A stretch of DNA of 64,000 nucleotides from Stenogyne calaminthoides (GCA_037126765.1 JBBCBC010000050.1:496001-560000), one strand, 5' to 3'; positions 12,581 to 24,000 are shown, counted from the stretch's first letter. Notes: generated by a model not told the origin, from the letters alone. Made by a program: numbers and translations.

Positions 12581-12737
12581 TCAACTTCTACCATTAATTA
12601 ATGGGATTAATTTTTTATAGTCTAAGTAGCTTTGTAAATTCATTTTGAAATAGGTCAATTGTTTTTGTTTTTTAATTTTGGTAGGTGACCCTCTTTATTA
12701 GGTCACCTATTGGTCAATGCACATATAGGATTTTTAT
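12581..12737. mobile_element. Broken 5' arm of a long inverted-repeat element, cut by the gap
   Basis: From the TGGGATTAATTTTTT motif at about 12,602 this matches the left arm of the inverted-repeat element complete at 60,388-62,040. Only about 135 bases of the arm remain before the N gap. The contig therefore breaks inside an inverted repeat. Confidence 0.75.
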
Positions 12738-13237
12738 NNNNNNNNNNNNNNNNNNNNNNNNNNNNNNNNNNNNNNNNNNNNNNNNNNNNNNNNNNNNNNN
12801 NNNNNNNNNNNNNNNNNNNNNNNNNNNNNNNNNNNNNNNNNNNNNNNNNNNNNNNNNNNNNNNNNNNNNNNNNNNNNNNNNNNNNNNNNNNNNNNNNNNN
12901 NNNNNNNNNNNNNNNNNNNNNNNNNNNNNNNNNNNNNNNNNNNNNNNNNNNNNNNNNNNNNNNNNNNNNNNNNNNNNNNNNNNNNNNNNNNNNNNNNNNN
13001 NNNNNNNNNNNNNNNNNNNNNNNNNNNNNNNNNNNNNNNNNNNNNNNNNNNNNNNNNNNNNNNNNNNNNNNNNNNNNNNNNNNNNNNNNNNNNNNNNNNN
13101 NNNNNNNNNNNNNNNNNNNNNNNNNNNNNNNNNNNNNNNNNNNNNNNNNNNNNNNNNNNNNNNNNNNNNNNNNNNNNNNNNNNNNNNNNNNNNNNNNNNN
13201 NNNNNNNNNNNNNNNNNNNNNNNNNNNNNNNNNNNNN
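12738..13237. other. Assembly gap, 500 N
   Basis: Exactly 500 unknown bases, a fixed-size placeholder as used by scaffolding software, so the true distance is unknown. Sequence on the left is the end of duplication copy 1; sequence on the right is unrelated. Confidence 0.99.
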
Positions 13238-13289
13238 TTATTTATTACTAGTTTACTCGTTTAATACTAAATCAACAAAATAAAACCAT

Positions 13290-13297
13290 TATATAAA
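13290..13297 (+). promoter_or_regulatory. Candidate TATA box of the PUB-like gene
   Basis: TATATAAA lies about 250 bases upstream of the likely start codon at 13,549. That would give a 5' leader of roughly 220 bases. Position and sequence only. Confidence 0.4.
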
Positions 13298-13548
13298 CTT
13301 GCTAGTCTTATACGTTTTATTTTATTTTCCTGAAAAAAAATAAACTTAGACGAAGCATCTAAGTTTGGTCCACATTCACATTTAACAGCTCATATCTTTG
13401 ATTCCTGAATTCAATTCAATTTCCTTCCAACAAAAGTCATCAACAAATTCCATTTCCACGAATCTCTATTCAAAAATTCATCGATCTAGCGATATCTTTT
13501 CCCGATTAAATTCAAATCTATACACGTTTTATCGGTTTGCGGCGGAGG

Positions 13549-15582
13549 ATGGTGTCGCAGGAGGCTTTTTCCGGCAAGGAAAAACGGCGGCCGTCGGTGG
13601 AGCGTTCGTATCGCCGAGTTTCTCCGATCAACAGCTGATACAGTCGCTGTTTCTTCTCCTCTCAGGAGGTTACGTCTCTGAATCCGCCGAGGATTCTTCT
13701 CAAAGAAGTCTCTGCATCGATTATTAGAAAATCGAGGCTGATTTCAATTTTATTTGAGGAACTTGTACGGAATCCGGTAATTAGTTTTCCCCCTTCTGCT
13801 GCTTTGTGCTTTGAGGAGTTGTACATAATTTTGCAGAGGGTTAAGGTACTACTCGAAGACTGTTCCACCTGCAGCAAAATGTGGCTGTTGATGCAAATTC
13901 CTTCGATTTCGAGATCTTTTCATCAATTGATTGTCGAATTATCCACGCTTCTGGATATTTTCCCAGCGCGAGAGCTCAATTTGCAGGAAGATGTTGTGGA
14001 ATTGCTCAATTTGATTAAAAAGCAGTGCTCAGAGAAATCTCCAGATTTCGCAGATTCGAGCGATGAAAATCTGAGATTCGAGGTTTTGAAAATGCTGGAA
14101 AATATCAAAAAAGAGATCGTTCCCGATCATTCGACGCTTTCAGCGATTTTTTTGAAATTAAATTTATGCGATTCAATTAACTGCAGCAATGAAATCGAAA
14201 ATCTGGAAGATGAAGTTCAAAATCAAAACGACGATAAAAACGAAGGCGGAGATTATAGCACTCATCGGTCTTGCCCGTTACGCAAAGTGCGTGTTGTACG
14301 GCGCCTCGACGCCGAGAATCACCACCCGGCGGCAGAAATCGACGACGGAGGCTAATATTCCGGCGGATTTCCGGTGCCCTATTTCTCTCGATTTGATGAG
14401 AGATCCTGTGGGTGTCCACGGGACAAACATACGACCGGTCATCAATCAACCTCTGATCGAATCAGGACACGCCACGTGTCCCAAGACAGGTCAAACGCTG
14501 ACCCACACGCAGCTCATTCCCTAATTTGGCGCTCAAGAACTTGATAGCTATGTGGTGCCGCGAGCAGAGGATTCCTTTCGAGTCAACGGAAGTTAACGTC
14601 AAACTTAACGGCGTTGCGGTTAACAAAACCGCGCTGGAAGCAATCAAGATGACCGTTTCATTTCTGGTGAACAAGTTAACGGCGTCACAAACGTTGGAGG
14701 CCGTTGACCGTTTGGTCCACGAGCTCCGTGTTCTGGCGAAAACTGATTCCGATAGTCGAATTTGCATAGCCGAAGCTGGGGCGTTGCCGTTGTTGGTTAA
14801 ATTTTTAGGATCGGAGAATCCGAGCCTCCAAATTAACGCCGTTACGACCATTCTCAACTTATCTATACTCGAAGCCAATAAAACTAGGATAATGGAGACG
14901 GACGGGGTACTAAACGGCGTTATCGAGGTGTTGAGATCGGGGGCCACGGGGAGGCCAAGGGAACGCGGCGGCGACGGTCTTTAGCCTGACGGGTGGACAC
15001 GGAAACCGGAAGAAATTGGGAAGGAAGACACGTGTCGAAGGCATTGCTCGATTTGATGGACGGGCCCGCCAATTCGAAAAGGACGCGATGATGGCGATTT
15101 TGAATTTGGCGGGAGATAGGGAGACGGTTGGGAAGTTGATCGAGGGGGGAGTGATGGACGTGATCGGGGAGGTGATGGAGTCGCTTGTGGAGGAGGCGGT
15201 GGCGCTTCTCGAGGTGGTGGTGCAAAAGGGGGGATTGGCAGCGATTTCCGCGGCCTATAATGGTAGCATGGTGAAAAAATTGACGACGGTGTTGAGAGAA
15301 GGGTCGGATAGGGCTAGAGAAAGCGCGGCCGATACACTCGTGAATATTTGTAGGAAAGGGGGGTCGGAGATGGTGTCGGAGCTCGCTGCTGTGACTGGAA
15401 TCGAGAGGGTAGTTTGGGAAATAATGGGGTCGGGGACGGGGAGGGGGCGGAGGAAGGCGGCGACGTTGTTGAGGATTCTGAGGAGATGGGCGGCAGGACT
15501 AATTGGAGAGCATTTCAACACTCAGCAGCATTCTACAACAACTGTGAATATGAGTTCAACAAGAATTGTGTTGCCTGCATAA
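13549..15582 (+). pseudogene. U-box/ARM-repeat E3 ubiquitin ligase (PUB16/PUB17-like), frameshifted
   Basis: Single-exon plant U-box gene, broken into frames. The likely start is ATG at 13,549 (MVSQEAFSGKEK), followed by an N-terminal helical (UND-type) domain in 13,600-14,250 with the motif KMWLLMQIPSISRSFHQL. The U-box begins near 14,369 with FRCPISLDLMRDPV and continues to ESGHATCPKTGQTL near 14,500. Armadillo repeats follow at about 14,526-15,500 (AEAGALPLLVKFLGSENPSL, DAMMAILNLAGDRETVGKL). The basic C-terminus ends at 15,582. Proteins of this family attach ubiquitin in immunity and cell-death signalling. Frame changes occur near 13,605, 13,660, 14,230, 14,415-14,455, 14,522, 14,955 and 15,050. 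Total length, about 680 codons, matches intact relatives, and between indels the coding sequence is clean. Real pseudogene or sequencing indels: both fit. Confidence 0.85.
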
Positions 15583-16194
15583 ATTTAGAGTCATCTATTC
15601 CACTTTTTACTTTTAAAAAAAAAAAATTGTATCGTTATTGTTCTTTGTTGATTAGATTCATTTGTTTCATCCAAATTCATTTACACATTTATATGTTGTT
15701 TGGATTCGTTGGAATTTAGGTTTGTGATTGGGTGATGTAAAAGTTGTCATTTTGATACAGTGGCCAGCTAAAGAGGTGGCTAAATGTAAATGCACATTGA
15801 TGTTTGCATATCCATCTTGTTCCGGGACTAAGATTTAATTTTTGTGTCCTATTCAGATAAATTTCAACTACACACATATTAAATGGCATAACTAATTGAT
15901 GTTTCTGTTAGTTGGTTAGTACCTCTACATCGCCTCCACGCTGTTTGGTCGGATGCCACCAATTAATCCACACATTTTCTTGTTTCAGGTGTACGCAAGT
16001 TAGGAGAGATTTTCGTTCAAATAAAAAAGTTAGGAGAGGTTTAAATTGAGGGAAGAACATTCAGTAAGCTGCGTTTGTTTTGAGATTTAAAATTTTTATC
16101 TAAGGACGGCGGACTCTTAATATCCCGCAGGGGAGGGGGTAACAAAATTTTATAATTTTAAAATATAAATATAAGATTTTCGACATATATAGTA
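15583..16194. other. 3' flank and intergenic DNA of the PUB-like gene
   Basis: AT-rich non-coding sequence downstream of the PUB stop codon. It presumably includes the 3' UTR, but no clear terminator or other feature is recognised. Confidence 0.5.
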
Positions 16195-16424
16195 CTCCCT
16201 CGTCCCAATCTTAAGTACTTGATTATTATGTGCTCAGAGTTTAAGAAAAAATTGTTTATTAGTATTTTATGTGATAAAGTGATGAAATGTTAGGGTAAAA
16301 AGAATTGTTTATTAGTATTTTATGTGATAAAATGATAAAGTAAGTATTTTTATTTAAGAAAATGTGTAGTCAAGATTGGAACGCCCAAAACGGAAATAGT
16401 GTAGTTAAGATTGAGACGGAGGGA
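16195..16424. mobile_element. Stowaway-like (Tc1/mariner) MITE
   Basis: Inverted ends: CTCCCTCGTCCCAATCTTAA on the left; TTAAGATTGAGACGGAGGGA on the right. TA lies directly to the left and one base beyond the right end. An internal unit, TTGTTTATTAGTATTTTATG, is duplicated (near 16,252 and 16,305). Non-coding. Confidence 0.75.
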
Positions 16425-16870
16425 ATACAATTTTTTTAAGAAAAGTATAATGTGAACCATATTCACTGTACACCACTACCACTATTATTATTATTTCTTG
16501 TAAGGATCAACATTTTATTTGTAAAGTGGTGATTCTTACTAGCAATAGAAACAGTGGGTATGCTTTGACAAAATTTTTAATCCAAAGGGGCGACTGCCCC
16601 TGTTTCAGCAGAGCTTAAGGAATAAAATTATACTAGGTATGTTTTTATTTAAAAGTGTACACTGACATGGGGCTTTCCATTAACTGAGGCCGACGAAATA
16701 AGCTAATAGGGCCTGCTCCACGATTAACCCAAAAGACAAATGAGCCTGCTCCATGATTGACCAACAACAAATGGGCTGTAAAATCGATTGACAAGGGCTT
16801 TTTTTTAATTGAGGCAGATATAAAGACCATGATTGAGCCCAAAGATAAATGGTCCCGCTTCCACTAATAC

Positions 16871-17283
16871 TGTTGGGTGTGTAAAAAAAAAAAGTTTGTT
16901 TTTATCCCACATCGGATTGTATTGGAGGACTTTCTAATCCTATATAAAGTCTTATTTTGTCCACATCGATTGTGGAAAAAAGGTGAAGGGTTTCCTAACG
17001 CTTGTTAAGAATCTCAGCTCTTTTATAAAGCAAGGTCGGTTTTGACTTATTAATTTAGCCTAGTTGGTTTCGGTTTTGGGCTTATTAACTTAGGCTCAAT
17101 CGGCCATGGATTATTATTTATATTCTCATTTGAGTTGTATATTGTTGTTTGCTTAATAATATACGAGATCTCTTTTTTCGCCTTGACGAGCTAACAAATT
17201 GTTAGTGAACCACGAAAATTTTGGTGTGCGGTTTATTTATCATTTTTATATCTTTCTCGCATCGATTATAAATAAACCCGACA
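16871..17283 (+). repeat. 5' LTR of Copia-A
   Basis: Matches 21,377-21,802 with many small differences. Starts TGTTGGGTGTG and ends near ACCCGACA. The next bases, TTCAGAGCC, look like the damaged remainder of a tRNA-Met primer binding site (TGGTATCAGAGC). Confidence 0.85.
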
Positions 17284-17321
17284 TTCAGAGCCTAGTTGGG
17301 GGTTTCGCAATTTGGCGAGAA

Positions 17322-18153
17322 AGATGATTTTAGGGATAAACGTGAAAAACGATAAGTTCACGGGAAGAACAGTTTTCGGTTATGTCGATCAAGATGCGTT
17401 GCCTTGTTGAAATAACAAGAATGGGGCACCGTTGATGAAAAAGATCGGTGGATTTGGAAGAAGAAGTTCGAGATGAGCACTTCTAGAGGAGAAGACACAC
17501 ACTCATCAATCATGTTGTGTCTCGCAGATGACATCATTACCAAGTCCCAGAGGAGGAAATTGGGTCAGGTCTATGGTTGAAGTTGGAGAGTCTCAGATAT
17601 GACGATCGCTAACCAATAAGTTGTTGAAACAACGTCTGCTCAGCCTTATGATGCATGAAGGTCACCACTTCGCGGAACATCCGGATCAATCAATACAATT
17701 CTATTAGAATTGCGTAATATTGATGTTAAAGTTGATGACGAGGATGTCATTTTAATTCTCGTTGGTTTCTCTACCTTGTCATTATGAGAATTTTGTAAGT
17801 CTTTTCATTGTTGGAAAGACACTGGTGTCCTCGGAAGAGGTCGACATCTTCAGATACTGTAGAGTCATTCATACACGAAAGTGGTGGAAGTTTAGATAAT
17901 CAGTCACCGGACTAGTAGCTAATGGGAACAAGTGGACCCGAAAATCGGAAAGAAGAAATTCAAGAAGCACGGCTCATGGGTCCTAAACCGCATTTATATT
18001 TGTAGAATTATCGCAAAGAGCCGGATCATTGGAAAAATGATTGTCCGAAAAGAAGAAATACAGAAGAAGAAGGTGCAGAAGAAGAAGAGAGCAGACCATG
18101 ATCGGTCACGAGATGACACCAACTTCGAGGAGGGATGTTATTCTAGTTGCTAA
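17322..18153 (+). pseudogene. Copia-A gag remnant
   Basis: Broken gag (nucleocapsid) gene. Recognisable pieces across frames are the N-terminal NDKFTGR-like segment near 17,345, a block reading HSSIMLCLADDIIT near 17,500, and the second half of a CCHC zinc knuckle (HWKNDCPK) near 18,027-18,050. The first cysteines of the knuckle are not in the same frame. It once coded for the particle protein that packages the retrotransposon RNA. Confidence 0.7.
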
Positions 18154-18719
18154 TGGACAAACACATCAAGACCGAGATGTGGGTTCTGATTCCGGCATCT
18201 TATCATATATGTCCGCAAGAGCGAGTGGTTTACAACTTATGAGCAAGTGGATGGAAGCAATATTTCTATGGCCAAAAGTTTTATTTGCAAGGCGTGAATG
18301 AATAGGCTCAATTATATTACTTTACATGATGCTAAATTTTGCACATTGAACAATGTTAGGCATTTTCCACAAATGACCTAAGAATCGATATCACTTAGTC
18401 TTCTAGAAAGACGGGTTTAGTTTCAGAGGCGAATAAGTGGAGTTCAGATGTCTACAAGGGTTCTAATGTGGTTCGAAAGGTGTGAAGCTTAGAACTTTGT
18501 ATTTTTGCAAGGTTCAACGCTATCTCGACTGATGTAGCCAGATCATCGAAAAGTTCACAAAGACGATCTTGACGAGCATGGCACATGTGACTTGGCCACA
18601 TGAGTGAACGAGGGATGCAAATTCTATCGAATATGTTTTTTCTTGGTGGTCACAATGTCACTAGTCTTGGTTTCGTGAAAGAATCAGAAGCTGGGAAGCT
18701 TCATCGCAGCAAGTTTCCC

Positions 18720-19545
18720 AAGGCAATTCATAGAACAAAAGACACTTGATTATATCCATTCTGATTGTTGAGGATCTTCCCGTGTTGAATCTTTAGGAGT
18801 CAATAGATACTTCGTGTCTATGATTGATGACTACTCAAGAATGACTTGGGTAATTATGATGAAGCATAAAAGTGAAGCTTTCAAGAGTTTCAAGCAATGG
18901 AAGACGCGTTGAAAATCAAACAGGGAAGAAAATCAAAAGGCTGCGAACTGATAATGGTTTGGAATTATGTTCTTCTGATTTCGATGAGTTCTGCAAGAAT
19001 GAAGGGATCGCAAGACACTTCTGGAGAGAGATCTCGATGTATGCTCTCTAATGTTGGATTAACCCGAAGATTTTGGGCAGAAGCAGTCAGCACGGCATGT
19101 TACCTGATAAATTGTGCACCTCACACTGCGTGTCAACCTCAAAACACCTTACGAGGTGTGGTCTGGTAAGTCTGCAGATTACTCTAATTTGAGAGCTTTT
19201 GGATGCATTGTTTATTATCATGTAAATGAGGGTAAATTGGAGCCAAGGGCAAAAAAAGGAGCTTTTGTAGGCTATGGAAATGGTGTTAAGGGGTATAGAA
19301 TCTGGTCTCCATCAGAAAGCAAAGTCATACTTAGCAGAAATGTTATTTTTTATGAGAATTCTATGTTTAACCCCAATCGTGAAGTCTATCGCTGTATCGT
19401 AAAAATAATAAGAGTTGACAAACAGTGGAGCAGAAAGAGTCACAAAAGAAAAATGGAGAACAACACTCACATTCCGACAATCGAGCCGAAAAGATGCATC
19501 ACCATCGGAATCTCAACCATCCGAGACAAAACCGCAAAAAGATAG
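18720..19545 (+). pseudogene. Copia-A integrase remnant
   Basis: Frames between these points give DYIHSDC near 18,750, a DDYSRMTW block near 18,825, and the C-terminal integrase region with TACYLINCAPH, LRAFGCIVYYHV and GAFVGYGNGVKGYRIW (19,095-19,300). These belong to a copia-type retroviral integrase core. Several stops and frameshifts interrupt it. Confidence 0.78.
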
Positions 19546-19734
19546 CTCTTGATCGAACCAGTAGGATTGGATTTGAGGCTCCAAGCGATATAAGTTTGAG
19601 GATATGGTGGGTTATGCATTGCAAAGGTCAAGTTGTGGATTCGCCATCCACCTACAAAGAAGTTGTTACATGTACAAAAGTCTACCCAATGGCTTCGCCG
19701 CCACGGAGATGAGATGGAGTCACTTCACAAGAAT

Positions 19735-20620
19735 ATGACTTGGGAGTTAGTCAAGAAAGAGTCGGGAGAGAAAGATTATTACATGTAAGTTGGTCTTCAA
19801 GAAGAAGGAAGGAATATCACCCTTTGAGGGTATCGTATAAGGCAAGAGTCGTTCTTAGGGGTTCCATCGAAAAGGGAGTAGACTATGATGAGATTTTTCT
19901 CACCCGTGGTCGACATACTTCTATTAGAGTGTTACTTCAAATGGTAGCACATCAAGACCTGAAACTTGAACAACTCGATGTGAAGATAGTTTTTCTACAC
20001 GGAGAGTTGGATAAAGAGATATACATGACCCAAATGATGGTTTCCAAGTTCCCTGAAAGAAGAGTATCGTTTGCAAATTGAAGAAGTCCTTATATGGGCT
20101 AAAGCAAATTCCAAGACAAAGGTACAAGAGATTTGATGGTTATATGACACATCTTGACTACAACAGGAGTCCGTATGATAGTTGTGTGTACCACAACAAG
20201 CTGAAAGATGATTCATTTATCTACTTGGTCTTATATGTTGATGATATGTTGATAGCTGCAAAGAACAAGTCAAATATTCGGGTTAAAAGGTCTTCTCAAA
20301 GGTTGAGTTTGAGATGAAGGACTTTGGGTGCCGCTAGAAAATTTTGGGAATGGAGATTCATAGGGATGAAAAGAAGAAACTTTTCCTTTCACAAAAGGAT
20401 TATATTCAGAAGATATTATCGAGGTTTGTATGTCTACAGCTAAACCTATTGATACTCCAAGTGCTGCAAATATTCATTTGTCTATTGCTTTCGCTCCTAA
20501 ATCTGCTAAGGAGAAGGAGTACATGTCTCGGGTTCCCTATGTTAGTGCAAAGAGGGAGTTTGATGTATGCTATGGTCCTGATTTGCACCGATTCTTGCAC
20601 ATGTTGTTAGTGTTGTCGTG
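19735..20620 (+). pseudogene. Copia-A reverse transcriptase remnant
   Basis: Pieces of the RVT_2-type reverse transcriptase of copia elements: KARVVLRGSIEKGVDYDEIF near 19,840, LEQLDVKIVFLHGELDKEIY near 19,970, KKSLYGLKQIPRQRYKRF near 20,080, and the catalytic YVDD at 20,234-20,245. The order is right but the frame changes repeatedly. Inactive. Confidence 0.85.
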
Positions 20621-20660
20621 AGGTTTATGACCAACCCCGAAAAGAAACATCGGGCAGTCA

Positions 20661-21228
20661 GTGAAGAGGATATTTCGCACCTTAGAGGTACATCCGATGC
20701 CTGGCCTCATTTATGGAGGTGATACGAATTGTTTAGTTTCAGGCTACTGTGATTCTGATTATGCAAGAGATGTTGACAGTAGAAGGTCTATGACCGGTTA
20801 CGCTTTTACTCTTTGTGGTTCTATTGTAAGTGTTGGGATTATACTGAAAAGTATTCCCCAGCAGTAAGTTGGAAGACAACTTTGCAGCCTACAATTACTT
20901 TGTCTACTACAGAGGCAGAGTACATGATTTTGATCGGGCACCCCAAAGAGGGAATCGTTGAAAGGATCGGTTAGTGATCTTGGTCTACATCATGATTATG
21001 CAATTGTATTCTCGCGATGTATCGAGTGCAATATGTTTAGCCAAAGATCAAGTTCATCATGAGAGAACGAAACATATTGATGTCAGGTATCATTTTCTGA
21101 GAAGTAAGAAGAGGGTTAAGGTGAAGAAAGTTGGGACTGCTGATAACCCAGCTTATATGTTCACCAAGCCGGTTCCAAATAACAAGTTCCAACACTGTTT
21201 GAACTTGTTAAATATTACAAGTTGTTAG
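20661..21228 (+). pseudogene. Copia-A RNase H remnant
   Basis: The segment SGYCDSDYARDVDSRRSMTG near 20,740 is the copia RNase H start, with its catalytic aspartate. TTEAEYM near 20,905, and ICLAKDQVHHERTKHIDVRY followed by FLR near 21,030-21,095, are its later conserved blocks. A 33-bp foreign piece at 20,831-20,863 breaks the gene. The end, at 21,228, lies 148 bases before the 3' LTR. Confidence 0.85.
20831..20863 (+). mobile_element. 33-bp LTR remnant of the Copia-C family, with target duplication
   Basis: The first 23 bases (from TGTTGGGATTATACTGAAAA) equal the start of the Copia-C LTR at 38,501. The last 10 bases (TTCCCCAGCA) match that LTR's end (TTCCCCAACA at 40,350 and 47,668) with one change. 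GTAAG lies on both sides (20,826-20,830 and 20,864-20,868), a 5-bp target duplication. Removing the insert and one GTAAG restores the host RNase H reading (CGSIVSWK). This is a solo LTR or element of which all but the two tips is missing. Confidence 0.85.
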
Positions 21229-21376
21229 TTGCCTGCCTTGGGGGCAAATCGTATACGAGTTGCTTCAGACGTTCGACACTTTTATGGTGCATCCGGTACA
21301 TCTTTTTGATTTGTGAGAGGATTCAAGTCAAGTTGGAGAAAATGAAGTTTTATGTTATTTTACCAAGGTGGAGATT

Positions 21377-21802
21377 TGTTGGAATTGTATAAAATAAAGA
21401 AGTTTGTTTTATCCCACGTCGAATTGTATCAAAAGTTGGAGGACTTCCTAATCCTATAAGAAGTCCTATTCTCATCCCCACATCGATTGTGGAAAAAAGG
21501 TGAAGGGTTTCTAATGTTATTTAAGAAGTCCGTGTCTCTTTTGATACAAGTGCATCCCGATCGGTTTTGGGCTTATTAATTTAGCCTAGTTGGTTTCGGT
21601 TTGGGGCTTATTAACTTAGGCCCAATCAGTTAGAGATTATTATTTATATTCCTATTTGAGTTGTATATTGTTGCCGGTTCTGAATAATATACGAGATCCT
21701 CTTTTCTGCCCGTGGAAGTAGCTAACAAATTGTTAGTGAACCACGTAAAATTTCGATGTCGGTTTATTTATCGTTTTTATATCTTTTCGATCGCTTATAA
21801 CA
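21377..21802 (+). repeat. 3' LTR of Copia-A
   Basis: Begins TGTTGGAATTG right after the purine tract, and ends TATAACA directly before the AATAC duplication. Compared with the 5' LTR it has many substitutions and small indels, so the insertion is old or the sequence is noisy. Confidence 0.87.
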
Positions 21803-21807
21803 AATAC

Positions 21808-22441
21808 ACTCGCACAAAAGATTCTCTGTGCAACTTTAGCCCATACAGAGTTAAAATGGGCCAAAAATATGTTGTTCATTACCGTATGGTTGGCTTCATG
21901 AATCATAATCATAATGGGTACAAGACATATTCGTAATATTATATACATGTGACATGAATTCAAAAATTATAATGCTATAAAGAAATTAAAACATGAGATT
22001 TGAAGCAAGAAAAAATTCACGATCCTTTTAACCTTTCTAGTGAATATATTGATATATTAATGAATTAATAGTATAAAGTTTTTAATAGAAAAATTCTTTG
22101 ATGTGTCTCAATCTTTGCCATCTCAGTATTTTCTTTTGTAAAATTAAGTGGTGGGAAGAAGATGTGGTGGTTTCCTAATTTGTTCGTGAGCTAGCTACTC
22201 CACTTTTGTTCTAAATAGCTAAAAAGAGATGTATAGTTTCACTGGGTTCATCATCTCTTCTTTGAAATGACATTTTGTATATACTTTCAAATCAATATGT
22301 GTAGGACGTTGTTGTTCTTGTTTGTTCCTTTTCATACCTAGGATACTCAATCTTCATTTTAAAAACATATATACTATGAATGACAAAATGGGCTGTTTAA
22401 TTATTAAGCTGAAAAGAAATATTGCTAACAAATAAACTCCA
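21808..22441. other. Intergenic DNA, nothing recognised
   Basis: AT-rich sequence between Copia-A and a Tourist-like MITE. No gene, RNA gene or repeat structure could be supported. Confidence 0.5.
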
Positions 22442-22444
22442 TTA

Positions 22445-22726
22445 GGCTCCATTTGGATGAGTGGATTTGAAATTCATGGATTTCATGTACAAATCATCAC
22501 TTCCAATGAATTTACAAATACTTTGATTTAAGAGTCTAGTTTTTAAAATGGAGGAGTTGTAAATCCTCATCAAAACCACGCTCATTTTTGAAATCTCTAT
22601 TTTCTACCCATTCTCTCTCACTCTCACTTCTCTCTCGTCTAAGTATTTGTAATTGTAATTCCATTGAAAAATTGTGATTTGTACATGAAATTCATGAATT
22701 TCAAATTCATTCATCCAAATGGTGCC
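22445..22726. mobile_element. Tourist-like MITE
   Basis: About 55 bases at each end form an inverted repeat (left GGCTCCATTTGGATGA; right TCATCCAAATGGTGCC). TTA flanks both ends (22,442-22,444 and 22,727-22,729), the 3-bp duplication of PIF/Harbinger elements. Size 282 bp, non-coding. Confidence 0.85.
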
Positions 22727-23581
22727 TTAGTAAATTCATGACTACTAATTTCATCATGGATTTCTATTTTCCTTTTCCTGAACCAAAATAAATATTGAAA
22801 CTTAAAAAATTGCAAGAACATCGGATATCGAGAATGTCATTAACAATGGTTGGAGACTCGGCCCAATAATGAGATGTTAAGAAAGACTCAATCGCCCTAG
22901 CAAAAACGATTAGTTAAACTATTGATATTTTTGTAAACAAGATGAATCTCGTAATCATTATATTGTTGTAATACAGTTAAATCATCATGAATTTCTCAAG
23001 TAGTATACTTTAGATACATGTGTGAAATACATTATATTTCTATCCTCTATTACGAGATAATTACTACTTAATTTTCTAATTTTTATTTCAATAATATACA
23101 CACATTATCAATAGAGGCCAAACTTGAAATTGGAGGAAAGGGCCAAGACTCAAAAATGGTTAAAACCTTTTTTTAATTTTTACCATGAATTAAAGTGAGT
23201 TGTACTTTATGTTATCAATGTAGTACAAAAGCTGACATGTAAAATGTCCGGTAAATTTAGAAAGAGCCTATGCTCTAGGCTAGATAGGGCTGAAGCAAAG
23301 TAGGTTACCAAAACAAGCAACACAAGCATTATATTGACAGATGAAAGTGTTGTATTAATTGTGTTACCTTAAGGCTTAAAGGGCTTTTCGAAGAGAATAA
23401 TAATTCGACAGCTATTTGCGTGTGTGTTTGTGTCCACATCTTCCATTTTGCACATGTTTTCAGACACCACATTTTACGTTTTTTAATTGATTCCCCCTAT
23501 ATAGTTATATTCAGCATACAAATACCCTACATATCTACCCATGTTTATTTTTACCATTGTTAAAACATTCACACTCAAAAA

Positions 23582-24000
23582 TAGGGGTGGACGGTACGGC
23601 ATACCGAAAATTTTCTCGTCATACCGTTATCGTACCGAAATTTTCGATACCGAAAAATTTCATACCGTTGTCGTGCGAAAATTCGGTATACGAAATTTTC
23701 GTATGCCGATATTACATACCGATACCGCATCGAATTTCAATATATACCGGTATACCGAAATATTTTACCGTATACGAATTTTTTTCCGTATAACAAAATA
23801 TTCGGCATACCGTAATATTTCGGTATTTCGCATATCGAAATTTTCTATATTTTCATAACCGTTATCGTCATCGAAATTTTCGGTCACGGTATTACATACC
23901 GCATCTTAAATTTCGTCGCATACCGAAAATTCTGTAAAATCGATATTTTTTCGCACGGTAAATGCGATATATCAAGATTTTCGTATTTCCTCCACCCCTA
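23582..24000. mobile_element. hAT-type MITE built of CGGTATACCG-like repeats
   Basis: Ends TAGGGGTGGA and TCCACCCCTA are perfect 10-bp inverted repeats. The 8-bp duplication CTCAAAAA flanks both sides (23,574-23,581 and 24,001-24,008), which is the hAT signature. The whole 419-bp interior is made of short alternating pieces related to ATACCGAAATTTTCGGTAT, so it can fold on itself in many ways. Two overlapping open frames here are by-products of the repeats. Confidence 0.9.

Larger units (their letters stand above)
1..12737 (+). repeat. Segmental duplication, copy 1 (partner about 47,720-60,524)
   Basis: Nearly every stretch here can be matched in order and orientation to a second copy further along the window, including the CACTA end, Tourist-like MITE, SINE, OFP gene, LINE tail and intergenic DNA. 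Homology reaches base 1, so the segment probably starts left of the window. It ends at the last base before a 500-N gap. Differences are short indels, patches of scrambled bases, and a few clean structural changes: an extra 15-bp tandem unit near 3,178-3,192, an extra 13 bp near 8,205, and absence of 29 bp that copy 2 carries near 57,536. The duplication is seen directly; whether it is biological or an assembly artefact is not settled. Confidence 0.93.
16871..21802 (+). mobile_element. Ty1/copia LTR retrotransposon, decayed (Copia-A)
   Basis: A complete but heavily mutated element of about 4.9 kb, flanked by the 5-bp target duplication AATAC (16,866-16,870 and 21,803-21,807). Both LTRs begin TGTTGG. 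Internal order is gag, integrase, reverse transcriptase, RNase H, which is the copia order. A purine tract (AAGGTGGAGATT) sits directly before the 3' LTR. Every domain has frameshifts or stops, so the element cannot move by itself. A fragment of another element's LTR is inserted in the RNase H region. Confidence 0.92.

Noticed and set aside
12685..13264. Two long open frames across the N gap
   Set aside because: They consist almost entirely of unknown residues from the 500 N; there is no evidence of coding.
23541..23858. Two open frames rich in R, Y, I and F
   Set aside because: They are readings of the short repeats of the hAT-type MITE.
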